From assembly GCA_937898635.1 (NCBI GenBank), contig CALEJW010000016.1, positions 1 to 8,407 of the forward strand: DNA of 8,407 bases, written 5' to 3'. The notes below the pieces were generated by a model. That model was not told the DNA's origin. It ran no database searches and worked only from the letters and a program-made list of their open reading frames with translations. This document shows positions 1 to 7,137 of the stretch, piece by piece; the first letter of the stretch is position 1, and each line of letters starts with the position of its first letter. A program made the translations under genes and the position numbers. The stretch is from an uncultured Pseudomonadota bacterium (lineage in GTDB: Bacteria > Pseudomonadota > Gammaproteobacteria > Burkholderiales > Usitatibacteraceae).

Positions 1-3000
1 CGGACTTGAGCGGCGCGGTGCCCGCGACCGCCCCGCCCGCGTGGCCCGAGGGCGAGCGGCGCGAGAACCAGGCGGAGACGCGCCGGCCCCAGGCGTCGAG
101 GTACGTGAAGAGCACCGGCACCACCACCAGCGTGAGGAGCGTGGAGGTGATGATCCCGCCGATCACGGCGCGGCCCATGGGCGCGTTCTGCTCGCCGCCG
201 TCGGCCGAGCCGATCGCGAGCGGCAGCATCCCGAAGATCATCGCGAGGGTGGTCATGAGGATGGGGCGCAGCCGCACCTGGCCCGCGGCGAGGATCGCGT
301 CGTGGCGCGACTTGCCTTCCCGCAGGCCCTGGTTGGTGAAGTCCACGAGCAGGATCGCGTTCTTGGTCACCAGGCCCATCAGCATGATGATGCCGATCAC
401 CGAGAAGATGTTGAGCGTGCTCCCGGTCACGAGCAGCGCGAGGAACACCCCGATCAGCGTGAAGGGGAGCGAGGCCATGATCGCGAGGGGCTGCAGGAAG
501 CTGCCGAACTGCGAGGCGAGGATGATGTAGATGAAGATCACCGCCATCCCCAGCGCCGCGACCGCCGCCATGAAGGATTCCTCCATTTCCTGCGTCTGGC
601 CCGCGACGTCGAAGCGGTAGCCCGGCGGCAGCTCGATGGTCTTCAGGAGCTCCTGCACCTCCTTGCCCACGTCGCCCGAGGGGCGGCCCTCCACGTTCGC
701 GTAGATGCCCACGCGCCGCTGCAGCGCCTGGCGCTTGATGATCTGCGGGCTGGTGGAGTTGCGGAACTCCACGACCTGGCGCAGCGGCACGAGGACGGGC
801 GAGCCGTCCGCGCCGGGCTTGCTGCTCACCACGTGGAGCTCGCCCAGGTCCGAGGTGATGCGCCGGCCCGACTTGGGCAGCTGCACGTTCACCTCGTAGT
901 TCTGCCCGTCGGGGGCGAGCCAGTGGCCGATCACGTCGCCGGCCACGAGCGGGCGCACGGCCGAGCCGATCTGGGAGACCGTGAGCCCCAGGTCGCTCGC
1001 GAGCTCGTTGTTCACCTTGATCGTGATCGCCGGGTTGTTCGCCTTGAGGCTGCTCTCCAGGTCCACGATCCCCTTCACCTTCGCGATCTTCGCCATGACC
1101 TCGTCGGTCACCCGCTCCAGCCCGTCGTTGGAGGGCCCGAGGAGGTTGATCCAGATGGGCCGGTTCCAGCCCACGGCGAGCTCGATGCCGGGGATCGCGC
1201 GGATTCTCTCCCGCACCGCCGCCTCGAACTCCTTCTGCGTGCGCCGCTTGAAGGTGTTCTTGTCCTTGAGCACGACGTGCACGCGGGCGACGTTGCGGCC
1301 CTCGCCCGTGCCGACGTTGGCGCTCATGGTGCCGACCTCGGGGAACTCGCGCAGGATCGCCTCCACCTGGCGCGTCTTGGCATCCGTGTACTCCAGGCTC
1401 GACCCCACGGGCGTGGTGAGGCGGAAGGAGGTGCGGCCCTCGTCGGCGTCGGCCATGAACTCCGTGCCCACCAGCGGCAGGACGAAGAAGCTCGAGACGA
1501 AGACGGCGGTCGCGAACGCGAGCACCTTCTTGCGGTTGCCGAGCGACCACTCGAGGAGCTCCCCGTAGCGGTGGTGCGTCCACTCCACGCCGTCCTCGAT
1601 CCTCGCCATGATGCGGCCGAGCCAGGGCGCGCGCCGGAAGCGGCCCTCCGGCGGGTCGCGCCAGATGGCCGAGAGCATCGGGTCGAGCGTGAAGCTCACG
1701 AAGAGCGAGACCAGCACGGCCACCGCCACGGTGATGCCGAACTGGAAGAAGAACTTGCCGATGATCCCCGACATGAAGGCGACGGGGACGAAGACCGCGA
1801 CGATGGCGAAGGTGGTCGCCATCACCGCGAGCCCGATCTCCTCCGTGCCTTCGCGCGCGGCGCGGTAGTGGTCCTTGCCCATGCCGAGGTGCCGGACGAT
1901 GTTCTCGCGCACCACGATCGCGTCGTCGATCAGGAGCCCGATGCACAGCGACAGCGCCATCAGGGTGAGGAAGTTCAGCGTGAACCCGAAGAGGTGCACC
2001 GCGACGAAGGTCGCGATGACCGAGATCGGGAGCGTGAGCCCGGTGATGATCGTGCTGCGCCAGGAGTGCAGGAAGAGGAAGACGATGAAGATGGTGAGGA
2101 GCGCCCCCTCGACGATCGTGGTCTTCACGCCCGAGAGCGCCTTCTCGATGAAGTCCACGTCGGCGAAGACCACCTTCAGGTTCACGTCGGGCGGGAGCGA
2201 CTTCTTCAGCTCCTCCGCGGCCGCCTTGGCGCCGCGGCCGACTTCCACCACGTTGGCGTCCTGGACCTTGAGGACCTCGATCGCGATGCCGGGCTTGCCG
2301 TCGATGCGGGAAAGGGAGTTCGCTTCGCGCTCGCCGTCCACCACGTCGGCCACCTGGTCGAGGTACACCGGCCCCTTGGCGCGGCGCGCGACGATGATCC
2401 GGCCGAAGCCCGCGGGCTCCTTGATGCGGCCCTCGATGCGCACCAGCTGCTCCGTGGGCCCGTGCACGATCTTGCCGGCGGGGACGTCCATGTTCGCCGC
2501 GCGGATCGCGGCGATGATCTCGTCCACGCCCACGGCGTGGGAGAGCATCTGCGCGGGGCGCAGGTTCACGAGCACCTGGCGGGCGACGCTCCCCGAGACC
2601 TGCACCTGGCCCACGCCGGGCACGTTCTGGAAGCGCTTGACGATCACCTGCTCGGTGAGCGTGGAGAGCTCGCGAAGGCTGCGGGTGGGGGAGGTGAGCG
2701 CGAGCGAGACCACCGGCTGGGCGTTGTCGAAGTCGCCGCGCAGGATCAGGGCGTCGCGCGCCTCGCGGGGGAAGCCGGGGCGGATCATGGCGATCTTGTC
2801 GCGGATGTCCTGCACCGCGCGCTCCATCTGCGTGTCGAGGCGGAACTCGATGTAGGTCTCGCTGCGGCCCTCGAAGGAGTTGGAGCGGATGATCTTCACG
2901 CCGTTGACCGTGTTCACCACCTCCTCGACGGGCTTGGTGATGTCGTTTTCCACGGCCTCGGGCGCCGCGCCCGGGTAGTTCACCTGGATGAAGACGAAGG

Positions 3001-3127
3001 GGATCTCGATGTCGGGCATGCGCTCCACGCGCAGCCGGTTGTAGGAGAAGATCCCCAGCACGCACAGCGCCACCATCATCATGGTGGCGAACACCGGCTG
3101 GTTGATGCTGACCTTGGTGATCCACAT
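1..3127 (-). CDS. RND efflux pump inner-membrane permease (HAE1/AcrB-like), 3' end cut by window
   Basis: Proton-driven inner-membrane permease of a tripartite RND efflux complex, expected to take up drugs, lipophiles or other toxic compounds from periplasm or membrane and pass them to an outer-membrane channel. The frame begins MWITKVSINQPVFATMMM and stays open for about 1042 codons to the left edge, so at most a short C-terminal tail is missing (family about 1020-1070 aa). TM1 is near residues 11-29. The TM4 motif GLLIDDAIVVREN carries the adjacent aspartates D401 and D402, and TM10 has LMGLVTKNAILLVDF with K922; these match the AcrB D407/D408/K940 proton relay, so the pump looks active. 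The two-fold repeat typical of the family (porter loop plus six TMs, twice) is present. It is the second gene after the adaptor, 10 bases apart. The D-D pair argues against a SecDF-type protein. Substrate cannot be told from sequence; no outer-membrane factor gene is visible. Confidence 0.95.
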   Translation of the reverse strand, partial: MWITKVSINQPVFATMMMVALCVLGIFSYNRLRVERMPDIEIPFVFIQVNYPGAAPEAVENDITKPVEEVVNTVNGVKIIRSNSFEGRSETYIEFRLDTQMERAVQDIRDKIAMIRPGFPREARDALILRGDFDNAQPVVSLALTSPTRSLRELSTLTEQVIVKRFQNVPGVGQVQVSGSVARQVLVNLRPAQMLSHAVGVDEIIAAIRAANMDVPAGKIVHGPTEQLVRIEGRIKEPAGFGRIIVARRAKGPVYLDQVADVVDGEREANSLSRIDGKPGIAIEVLKVQDANVVEVGRGAKAAAEELKKSLPPDVNLKVVFADVDFIEKALSGVKTTIVEGALLTIFIVFLFLHSWRSTIITGLTLPISVIATFVAVHLFGFTLNFLTLMALSLCIGLLIDDAIVVRENIVRHLGMGKDHYRAAREGTEEIGLAVMATTFAIVAVFVPVAFMSGIIGKFFFQFGITVAVAVLVSLFVSFTLDPMLSAIWRDPPEGRFRRAPWLGRIMARIEDGVEWTHHRYGELLEWSLGNRKKVLAFATAVFVSSFFVLPLVGTEFMADADEGRTSFRLTTPVGSSLEYTDAKTRQVEAILREFPEVGTMSANVGTGEGRNVARVHVVLKDKNTFKRRTQKEFEAAVRERIRAIPGIELAVGWNRPIWINLLGPSNDGLERVTDEVMAKIAKVKGIVDLESSLKANNPAITIKVNNELASDLGLTVSQIGSAVRPLVAGDVIGHWLAPDGQNYEVNVQLPKSGRRITSDLGELHVVSSKPGADGSPVLVPLRQVVEFRNSTSPQIIKRQALQRRVGIYANVEGRPSGDVGKEVQELLKTIELPPGYRFDVAGQTQEMEESFMAAVAALGMAVIFIYIILASQFGSFLQPLAIMASLPFTLIGVFLALLVTGSTLNIFSVIGIIMLMGLVTKNAILLVDFTNQGLREGKSRHDAILAAGQVRLRPILMTTLAMIFGMLPLAIGSADGGEQNAPMGRAVIGGIITSTLLTLVVVPVLFTYLDAWGRRVSAWFSRRSPSGHAGGAVAGTAPLKS

Positions 3128-3133
3128 GGCGCG

Positions 3134-3139
3134 CCTCCT
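3134..3139 (-). promoter_or_regulatory. Ribosome binding site of the RND permease, overlapping the adaptor stop
   Basis: On the minus strand TAGGAGG-N6-ATG gives a perfect AGGAGG six bases before the permease start at 3127. Its first A and G are part of the TAG stop codon of the adaptor gene, so the two genes are tightly packed and probably translationally coupled. This fixes the permease start. Confidence 0.85.
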
Positions 3140-4328
3140 AGCCGGCCTTGCCGTCGCCGGCGACGGTGGCCGCGGGCTTGAGCACCGCGGGCGCGCCGGG
3201 CTTGAGCCCGCTGACGGCGGCGCTCACCACGGTGAGGCCCTTCTCCAGGCCGCTGCTCACCTCGACCATGCCCTGCTGCGGCTCCGTGAACCCGAGCGTC
3301 ACCGCGCGCCGGGCGATCTTGCCGCCCTCGAGGGTGAACACGAAGTGGCTCCCGGCCTCCTCGCGCACCGCCGTGGCGGGGACCACGGTGGAGGCCTCGG
3401 TGCGGTCGAGGACGATGCGCCCCTTGGCGAACATGCCGCCCTTGAGCACGCCGTCGCGGTTGGCGACGGAAATGTAGAGCGTGATGGAGCGCGCGCCCGC
3501 GTCGGCGACGGGGTTGATGCGCTCGACCCTGCCCTCGAAGAGCCGCTCGCCGAAGCCGTCCACGCGGAAGCGCACGGCCTGGCCCGGGCGGATCGACGGG
3601 ATCTCGGTCGCGGGCGCCGGCGCCTCGATCTCCATGCGGCCGAGGTCCACGATCGCGAAGAGAGGCGAGTCGACGCCGACCTTCTCGCCGGCGTTGGCCA
3701 TGCGGCGCGCGACGATCCCGGAAAAAGGCGCGCGCACGGCCGCGTCCTCCATCGCCTTGCGGGCGATGCGCACCTGCGCCTCCTCGGACTTGACCGAGGC
3801 CACGCCCGCCTCCCAGGTGCTTAGCGCCGTGTCGTAGGCGATCTGGGAGATGAACTTCTGGCGCAGGAGCTGCAGGTTGTTGGCGCGGTTCTTCTCGGCG
3901 ATGGAGAGCCTCGCCTTCGCTTCCTCGAGTGTGGCGAGCTGGGCGTCCAGGCGCGCCTGCAGGTCCGTGGTGTCGATCTGCGCGAGGAGCTGCCCGGCGG
4001 CCACCGACTCGCCCTCGCGCACGAGCACGCGGTTCACCTCGCCCGGCACCTTGGAACGCACCGTCGTCTGCACGAGCGGGGCGAGCGAGCCGGAGAAGGC
4101 GATGGAGCGCTCGAGGCTGCGGACCTCGACCACGGCGACATCGGCGGGCGTGAACTGCAGCGTCACGGGGGCGTCGGGCTTCTTGCCGTCGCCCTTGCTC
4201 GCCTGCGTGGCGCGATACCCGACGAGGGAGCCGATGACCGCGACCACGACGAGCGCGGCGAGGGCCGGCTTCAGGTAGCGCCGGCGCGGGGATCCATTGC
4301 GGACTTCGGAGGCGAGGCTGGATGGCAT
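3138..4328 (-). CDS. RND efflux periplasmic adaptor (membrane fusion protein, HlyD/AcrA family)
   Basis: Periplasmic adaptor that bridges the RND permease and an outer-membrane channel; 396 aa, normal for the family. A basic N-terminus (RRRYLK, residues 15-20) is followed by one hydrophobic segment at about 21-38, and there is no lipobox cysteine, so it is probably held by an uncleaved membrane anchor rather than as a lipoprotein. The first half of the lipoyl domain is at about 87-119 (VPGEVNRVLVREGESVAAGQ). A helical-hairpin coiled coil rich in A, E, L, Q and R spans about 120-195. The second lipoyl half begins at AVRAPFSGIVARR, followed by the beta-barrel (IRPGQAVRFRVDGFGE) and the membrane-proximal domain. 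It precedes the permease with a 10-base gap. The start has only a weak purine-rich stretch upstream (GGGAAA), so translation initiation may be inefficient. The hairpin length fits a TolC-type partner, but none is in the window. Confidence 0.93.
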   Translation of the reverse strand: MPSSLASEVRNGSPRRRYLKPALAALVVVAVIGSLVGYRATQASKGDGKKPDAPVTLQFTPADVAVVEVRSLERSIAFSGSLAPLVQTTVRSKVPGEVNRVLVREGESVAAGQLLAQIDTTDLQARLDAQLATLEEAKARLSIAEKNRANNLQLLRQKFISQIAYDTALSTWEAGVASVKSEEAQVRIARKAMEDAAVRAPFSGIVARRMANAGEKVGVDSPLFAIVDLGRMEIEAPAPATEIPSIRPGQAVRFRVDGFGERLFEGRVERINPVADAGARSITLYISVANRDGVLKGGMFAKGRIVLDRTEASTVVPATAVREEAGSHFVFTLEGGKIARRAVTLGFTEPQQGMVEVSSGLEKGLTVVSAAVSGLKPGAPAVLKPAATVAGDGKAG

Positions 4329-4365
4329 GGGCGATTTCCCGGTGGCGGTTCGCGCTCCCGGATCG

Positions 4366-4383
4366 GGGGCGCGTCGATGCCCC
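4366..4383 (-). other. Short GC hairpin in the pump mRNA leader
   Basis: GGGGC, eight bases, GCCCC forms a perfect five-base-pair stem in the predicted roughly 108-base leader between the TATAAT promoter and the adaptor start. No T-run follows it on the minus strand, so it is not an intrinsic terminator. In a sequence this GC-rich it may be chance. Confidence 0.3.
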
Positions 4384-4442
4384 TTTGGATGCCGCGACCG
4401 GCCGCCGCGGATTCGGCGCCGGGCTCGATTTTGGGGTGGGGA

Positions 4443-4471
4443 ATTATAGTCCCGCGCATTCGTGACGGCGG
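4443..4471 (-). promoter_or_regulatory. Promoter of the adaptor-permease pair
   Basis: The minus strand carries a perfect TATAAT at 4448-4443, a rare AT-rich island in this GC-rich window and the only consensus -10 seen. It is flanked by GGGA and TCCC, an imperfect inverted repeat (GGGA-N7-TCCC, 4439-4453). With a 17-base spacer the -35 would be 4471-4466, read as CCGCCG, which is far from TTGACA. The -35 position instead falls inside a palindrome. Transcription would start near 4436, leaving a leader of about 108 bases. A good -10 with a missing -35 suggests either an activator-dependent promoter or one occluded by a regulator. Confidence 0.6.
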
Positions 4472-4486
4472 GTCACGGAATGTGAC
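4462..4486. promoter_or_regulatory. Candidate operator: three alternating GTGAC half-sites at 10-base steps
   Basis: On the plus strand GTGAC (4462-4466), GTCAC (4472-4476) and GTGAC (4482-4486) are each separated by exactly five bases, giving half-sites on one helical face in alternating orientation. The lower pair extends to CGTGAC-N5-GTCACG (4461-4477), a six-base-arm palindrome covering the -35 position of the pump promoter. The middle site contains the gluQ stop codon and the outermost lies in the last gluQ codons. The geometry suits a dimeric regulator binding in tandem. It is not a canonical CRP/FNR site because the GTGA/TCAC spacing is seven rather than six. The cognate regulator is unknown. 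Confidence 0.5.
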
Positions 4487-5396
4487 GCCCCTTCCCGGGC
4501 AAGGGTTCCCCGGCCTCGGCCGTGCGCCGGCGCGCAATCCGCGCAGGATCCCAGCGCCGCGCGGCCCCGGTGAGGAGTGCTTCCGCGCCTTCGGCCTCCA
4601 CGTGCGGCTGGCCCAGGAACGCGAGCGCGGCCTCGAGCCATGGCAGGGCTTGCGTGGGCGACACCGCGGGCGCGAGGGTCTGCTTGGAGAGCTTCTCGCC
4701 GCCGCGGGTCGCGACGGGGACGTGCAGGTAGCGCGGCGTGGGAAAGCCCAGCGCGCGCTGCAGGGCGACCTGCCTCGGCGTGGAATCGAGGAGGTCCGCG
4801 CCGCGCACCACGTCGGTCACGCCGAGGTCGGCGTCGTCCACCACGACCGCGAGCTGGTAGGCGTGCAGGCCGTCGCGGCGGCGAACGACGAAATCGCCGA
4901 TGTCCGTGGCGAGCCTATGCGCCACGCGGCCCTGCACGCGGTCCTCGACGGCCACCACCTCGTCGGGGACGAGGAAGCGCTCCGCGGCCGCTTCGCCTGC
5001 GGGCACGGCGGCGTGGCGGCAGGTGCCGGGATAAACGATGCCGTCCAGTCCGTGCACGCCGGAGTCGGCGATCTCCTTGCGAGAGCAGCGGCAGCGGTAG
5101 ACGAGGCCTCGCGCTCGCAAGTCCGCGAGCGCCTCCTCGTAGCGGTCGAGGCGCTCGCGCTGGCGCACGATGGGGCCGTCCCAGGCGAGGCCGAGCGCCT
5201 CCAGCGTGCGCAGGATCGAGTCCTCGGCCCCCGGCGCCGTTCGCGGCGCGTCCACGTCCTCGATGCGCAGGTGCCACCGGCCGCCCGCGGCGCGCGCGTC
5301 GAGCCAGCTCGCCACGGCGGCCACGAGCGAGCCGAAGTGCAGCGGGCCCGTGGGGGAGGGGGCGAAGCGGCCGACGTAGACTTCGCTGCGCGTCAT
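4473..5396 (-). CDS. gluQ: Glutamyl-Q tRNA(Asp) synthetase (GluQ-RS)
   Basis: Activates glutamate with ATP and attaches it to the queuosine base at the wobble position of tRNA(Asp), giving glutamyl-queuosine; a cytosolic paralogue of the GluRS catalytic domain. The product is 307 aa, the usual size, with no anticodon-binding domain. The class I HIGH-type signature FAPSPTGPLHFGSL is at residues 11-24, and the KMSKS-type loop GGEKLSKQ at 232-239. The zinc site of the family is intact: C102 and C104 (YRCRCSRKEI), Y122 and C126 (IVYPGTCRH). RIEDVDAPR (44-52) is also typical. The start at 5396 is chosen because the family begins just before the YVGRFAPSPTG strand; the open frame runs further upstream, but only through the LysR gene. 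The start overlaps the LysR stop as ATGA and has no Shine-Dalgarno, implying coupled translation. In many proteobacteria gluQ sits beside dksA; here it does not. Confidence 0.94.
   Translation of the reverse strand: MTRSEVYVGRFAPSPTGPLHFGSLVAAVASWLDARAAGGRWHLRIEDVDAPRTAPGAEDSILRTLEALGLAWDGPIVRQRERLDRYEEALADLRARGLVYRCRCSRKEIADSGVHGLDGIVYPGTCRHAAVPAGEAAAERFLVPDEVVAVEDRVQGRVAHRLATDIGDFVVRRRDGLHAYQLAVVVDDADLGVTDVVRGADLLDSTPRQVALQRALGFPTPRYLHVPVATRGGEKLSKQTLAPAVSPTQALPWLEAALAFLGQPHVEAEGAEALLTGAARRWDPARIARRRTAEAGEPLPGKGRHIP
5393..5396 (-). other. ATGA stop/start overlap between the LysR gene and gluQ
   Basis: The minus strand reads ATGA: the TGA ends the LysR frame and the ATG opens gluQ. The bases just upstream (CCCTCCTTTC) are pyrimidine-rich and offer no ribosome binding site, so gluQ is probably translated by ribosomes that have just finished the LysR gene. 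Confidence 0.8.
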
Positions 5397-6295
5397 GAAA
5401 GGAGGGACGCGGCCACGAGCGGGTCCTCGAGGCGCTTCGCGAACCACTTGAGCGCCTTGCCGGCCGTCGCGGGACGCCACGCCACGACGATCTCGCCCGA
5501 CGGTCGCGCGGCCTCGGGCTCGAGGATCACGAGCCGCCCGGCCCAGGCCTCGCGCTCGGCGATCCAGCGCGGGAGCCACCCCACGCCCAGGCCCGCGGCG
5601 TGGGCGGCCAGCTTGGCCTCGAGCGTGCCCACGGTGAGCACGTCCTGCCCGGAGAGCAGGCCCACGGTGCGCGGCGGCAGGAGCCGCGAACTGTCGGCGA
5701 CGCTCACGGCGCGGTGCTGCAGGAGCATCGCCTCGGTGACCGGGGGCGGCGCCTTCGCGAGCGGGTGGAAGGGCGCGGCCACGAGGACCATCTCCAGCCG
5801 GCCGAGGGGCATCGCCGTGTAGGCCCCGCCGGCGGGGGCGTCGCCCGACACGCCGATCGCGAGATCCGCGCGGCCCGAGGCGAGCGCGTCCCAGGTCCCG
5901 CCCAGCACCTCGTGGAGGAAGCGCAGCCGCGTGCCGCTGCCCGCTTCATAGAACTCGGCAACCAGGCCGAGGAGCTTTTCCGCCCCGATGAGCGCGCTCA
6001 CCGCGATCCGGAGCTCCGCCTCCCAGCCCTTGGCGACCTGCCGGACCCGGCACTCCAGGTCCGCCGCGACCCGCAGGAGATGGCGGCCTTCCTCCAGGAG
6101 CTCGCGGCCCGCCTCGGTCAGCTTGGCGCGGTGGCCCCGCCGGTCGAAGAGCAGGACGTCGAGGGCCTCCTCCGTCTGCTGCACGGAGTAAGTGATTGCT
6201 GACGGTACCCGGTGCAACTCGTCCGCCGCCGCCGCGAAGGATCCCCGCCGGTCGATCGCGTCCAGGACTTCCAGGGCCTCGAGGGTCAGCTTCAT
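5393..6295 (-). CDS. LysR-family transcriptional regulator, YhaJ-like
   Basis: DNA-binding regulator with an N-terminal winged helix-turn-helix (about residues 4-62; helix-turn-helix about 18-37, GSFAAAADELHRVPSAITYS), a linker helix (about 57-85) and a periplasmic-binding-protein-like effector domain (about 88-290). The segment LTLEALEVLDAIDRRGSFAAAADELHRVPSA closely resembles what I recall of E. coli YhaJ, which activates the DoxX-family gene yqjF in response to dinitrotoluene-derived or quinone-like compounds and lies next to the pirin yhaK. Here it is divergent from a pirin-DoxX-pirin operon, reinforcing that assignment. Length is 300 aa from the ATG at 6295; an in-frame TTG at 6301 would add two residues. 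Neither has a clear Shine-Dalgarno. gluQ overlaps its end. The regulator likely represses itself and activates the divergent genes; the effector is inferred, not seen. Confidence 0.92.
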   Translation of the reverse strand: MKLTLEALEVLDAIDRRGSFAAAADELHRVPSAITYSVQQTEEALDVLLFDRRGHRAKLTEAGRELLEEGRHLLRVAADLECRVRQVAKGWEAELRIAVSALIGAEKLLGLVAEFYEAGSGTRLRFLHEVLGGTWDALASGRADLAIGVSGDAPAGGAYTAMPLGRLEMVLVAAPFHPLAKAPPPVTEAMLLQHRAVSVADSSRLLPPRTVGLLSGQDVLTVGTLEAKLAAHAAGLGVGWLPRWIAEREAWAGRLVILEPEAARPSGEIVVAWRPATAGKALKWFAKRLEDPLVAASLLS

Positions 6296-6324
6296 GTTCA
6301 AAAAAACCGAATGATCTTGTGAGA

Positions 6325-6353
6325 ATTATTCGCTTTCTTGCCGAAAACATCAA
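6325..6353 (-). promoter_or_regulatory. Promoter of the LysR gene
   Basis: On the minus strand TTGATG (6353-6348), a 17-base spacer and AATAAT (6330-6325) match sigma-70 consensus at 4/6 and 5/6 with ideal spacing. Transcription would start near 6318, giving a leader of roughly 23 bases before the ATG at 6295. The -10 overlaps the nine-base palindrome GAATTATTC (6323-6331). Confidence 0.6.
6334..6346. promoter_or_regulatory. LysR-type T-N11-A operator candidate
   Basis: TTTC-N5-GAAA is a perfect four-base inverted repeat with the T-N11-A form bound by LysR-family proteins. It lies wholly within the spacer of the LysR gene's own promoter and just upstream of the pirin -10 candidate. This placement fits autorepression together with activation of the divergent operon. 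An outer pair TTCG (6329-6332) and CGAA (6342-6345) also exists. Assignment to this regulator is inference. Confidence 0.5.
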
Positions 6354-6356
6354 CCC

Positions 6357-6362
6357 TATCAT
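6357..6362 (+). promoter_or_regulatory. Weak -10 candidate for the pirin-DoxX-pirin operon
   Basis: TATCAT matches TATAAT at 5/6. The -35 position at 17-base spacing (6334-6339, TTTCTT) is poor and falls in the LysR-type box, as expected when a LysR activator replaces a strong -35. Transcription would begin near 6369. CATAAC at 6366-6371 is a weaker alternative. Confidence 0.4.
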
Positions 6363-6390
6363 TCACATAACAGTTCAACCCTGATGGCCG

Positions 6391-6397
6391 AAAGGAA
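6391..6397 (+). promoter_or_regulatory. Ribosome binding site of the first pirin
   Basis: AAAGGAA lies four to five bases before the ATG at 6402 (seven to eight before the second ATG at 6405). An earlier in-frame ATG at 6384 has no such site, so this decides the start. The identical AAAGGAA stands before the DoxX gene. Confidence 0.7.
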
Positions 6398-6401
6398 CCC
6401 C

Positions 6402-7100
<699 letters not shown>

Positions 7101-7125
7101 ATTTCCCCAAGTCCCCTCCCTCCAG

Positions 7126-7132
7126 AAAGGAA
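7126..7132 (+). promoter_or_regulatory. Ribosome binding site of the DoxX gene
   Basis: AAAGGAA sits five bases before the ATG at 7138 in the 37-base gap after the first pirin. No promoter or terminator is seen in that gap, so the genes are likely cotranscribed. Confidence 0.75.
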
Positions 7133-7137
7133 CGAAC

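Noticed and set aside
41..3181. A 1046-codon open frame on the plus strand across the RND permease gene
   Set aside because: It is codon-aligned antisense to the permease. Stops there would require TTA, CTA or TCA codons in the real gene, which this GC-rich genome avoids. The product is an H/R/D/E/A-rich string with no recognisable domain, whereas the minus strand encodes a clear RND protein.
4366..4383. Intrinsic terminator after gluQ
   Set aside because: The stem lacks a following T-run on the minus strand and lies downstream of the pump promoter, where a terminator would be counterproductive.
4462..4476. CRP/FNR-type site at GTGA...TCAC
   Set aside because: The spacing between GTGA and TCAC is seven bases, not six, and the outer T/A bases of the consensus are missing. 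The GTGAC-N5-GTCAC description with a third half-site fits better.
5397..5579. N-terminal extension of GluQ-RS into the LysR gene
   Set aside because: The extension would be read from another frame of the LysR coding sequence. The family starts just before YVGRFAPSPTG, and the ATGA junction gives a natural start at 5396.
4377..5822. A 481-codon plus-strand frame opposite gluQ and the end of the LysR gene
   Set aside because: It crosses two well-supported minus-strand genes and its product resembles no known family; a shadow of high GC.
6384..6401. Upstream ATG adding six residues to the first pirin
   Set aside because: It has no ribosome binding site, while AAAGGAA is placed correctly for the ATG at 6402, and family N-termini align with the shorter form.
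7101..7137. Terminator or promoter between the first pirin and DoxX
   Set aside because: The 37-base gap holds only a pyrimidine-rich stretch and a ribosome binding site; no stem-loop or -10/-35 pair is visible.
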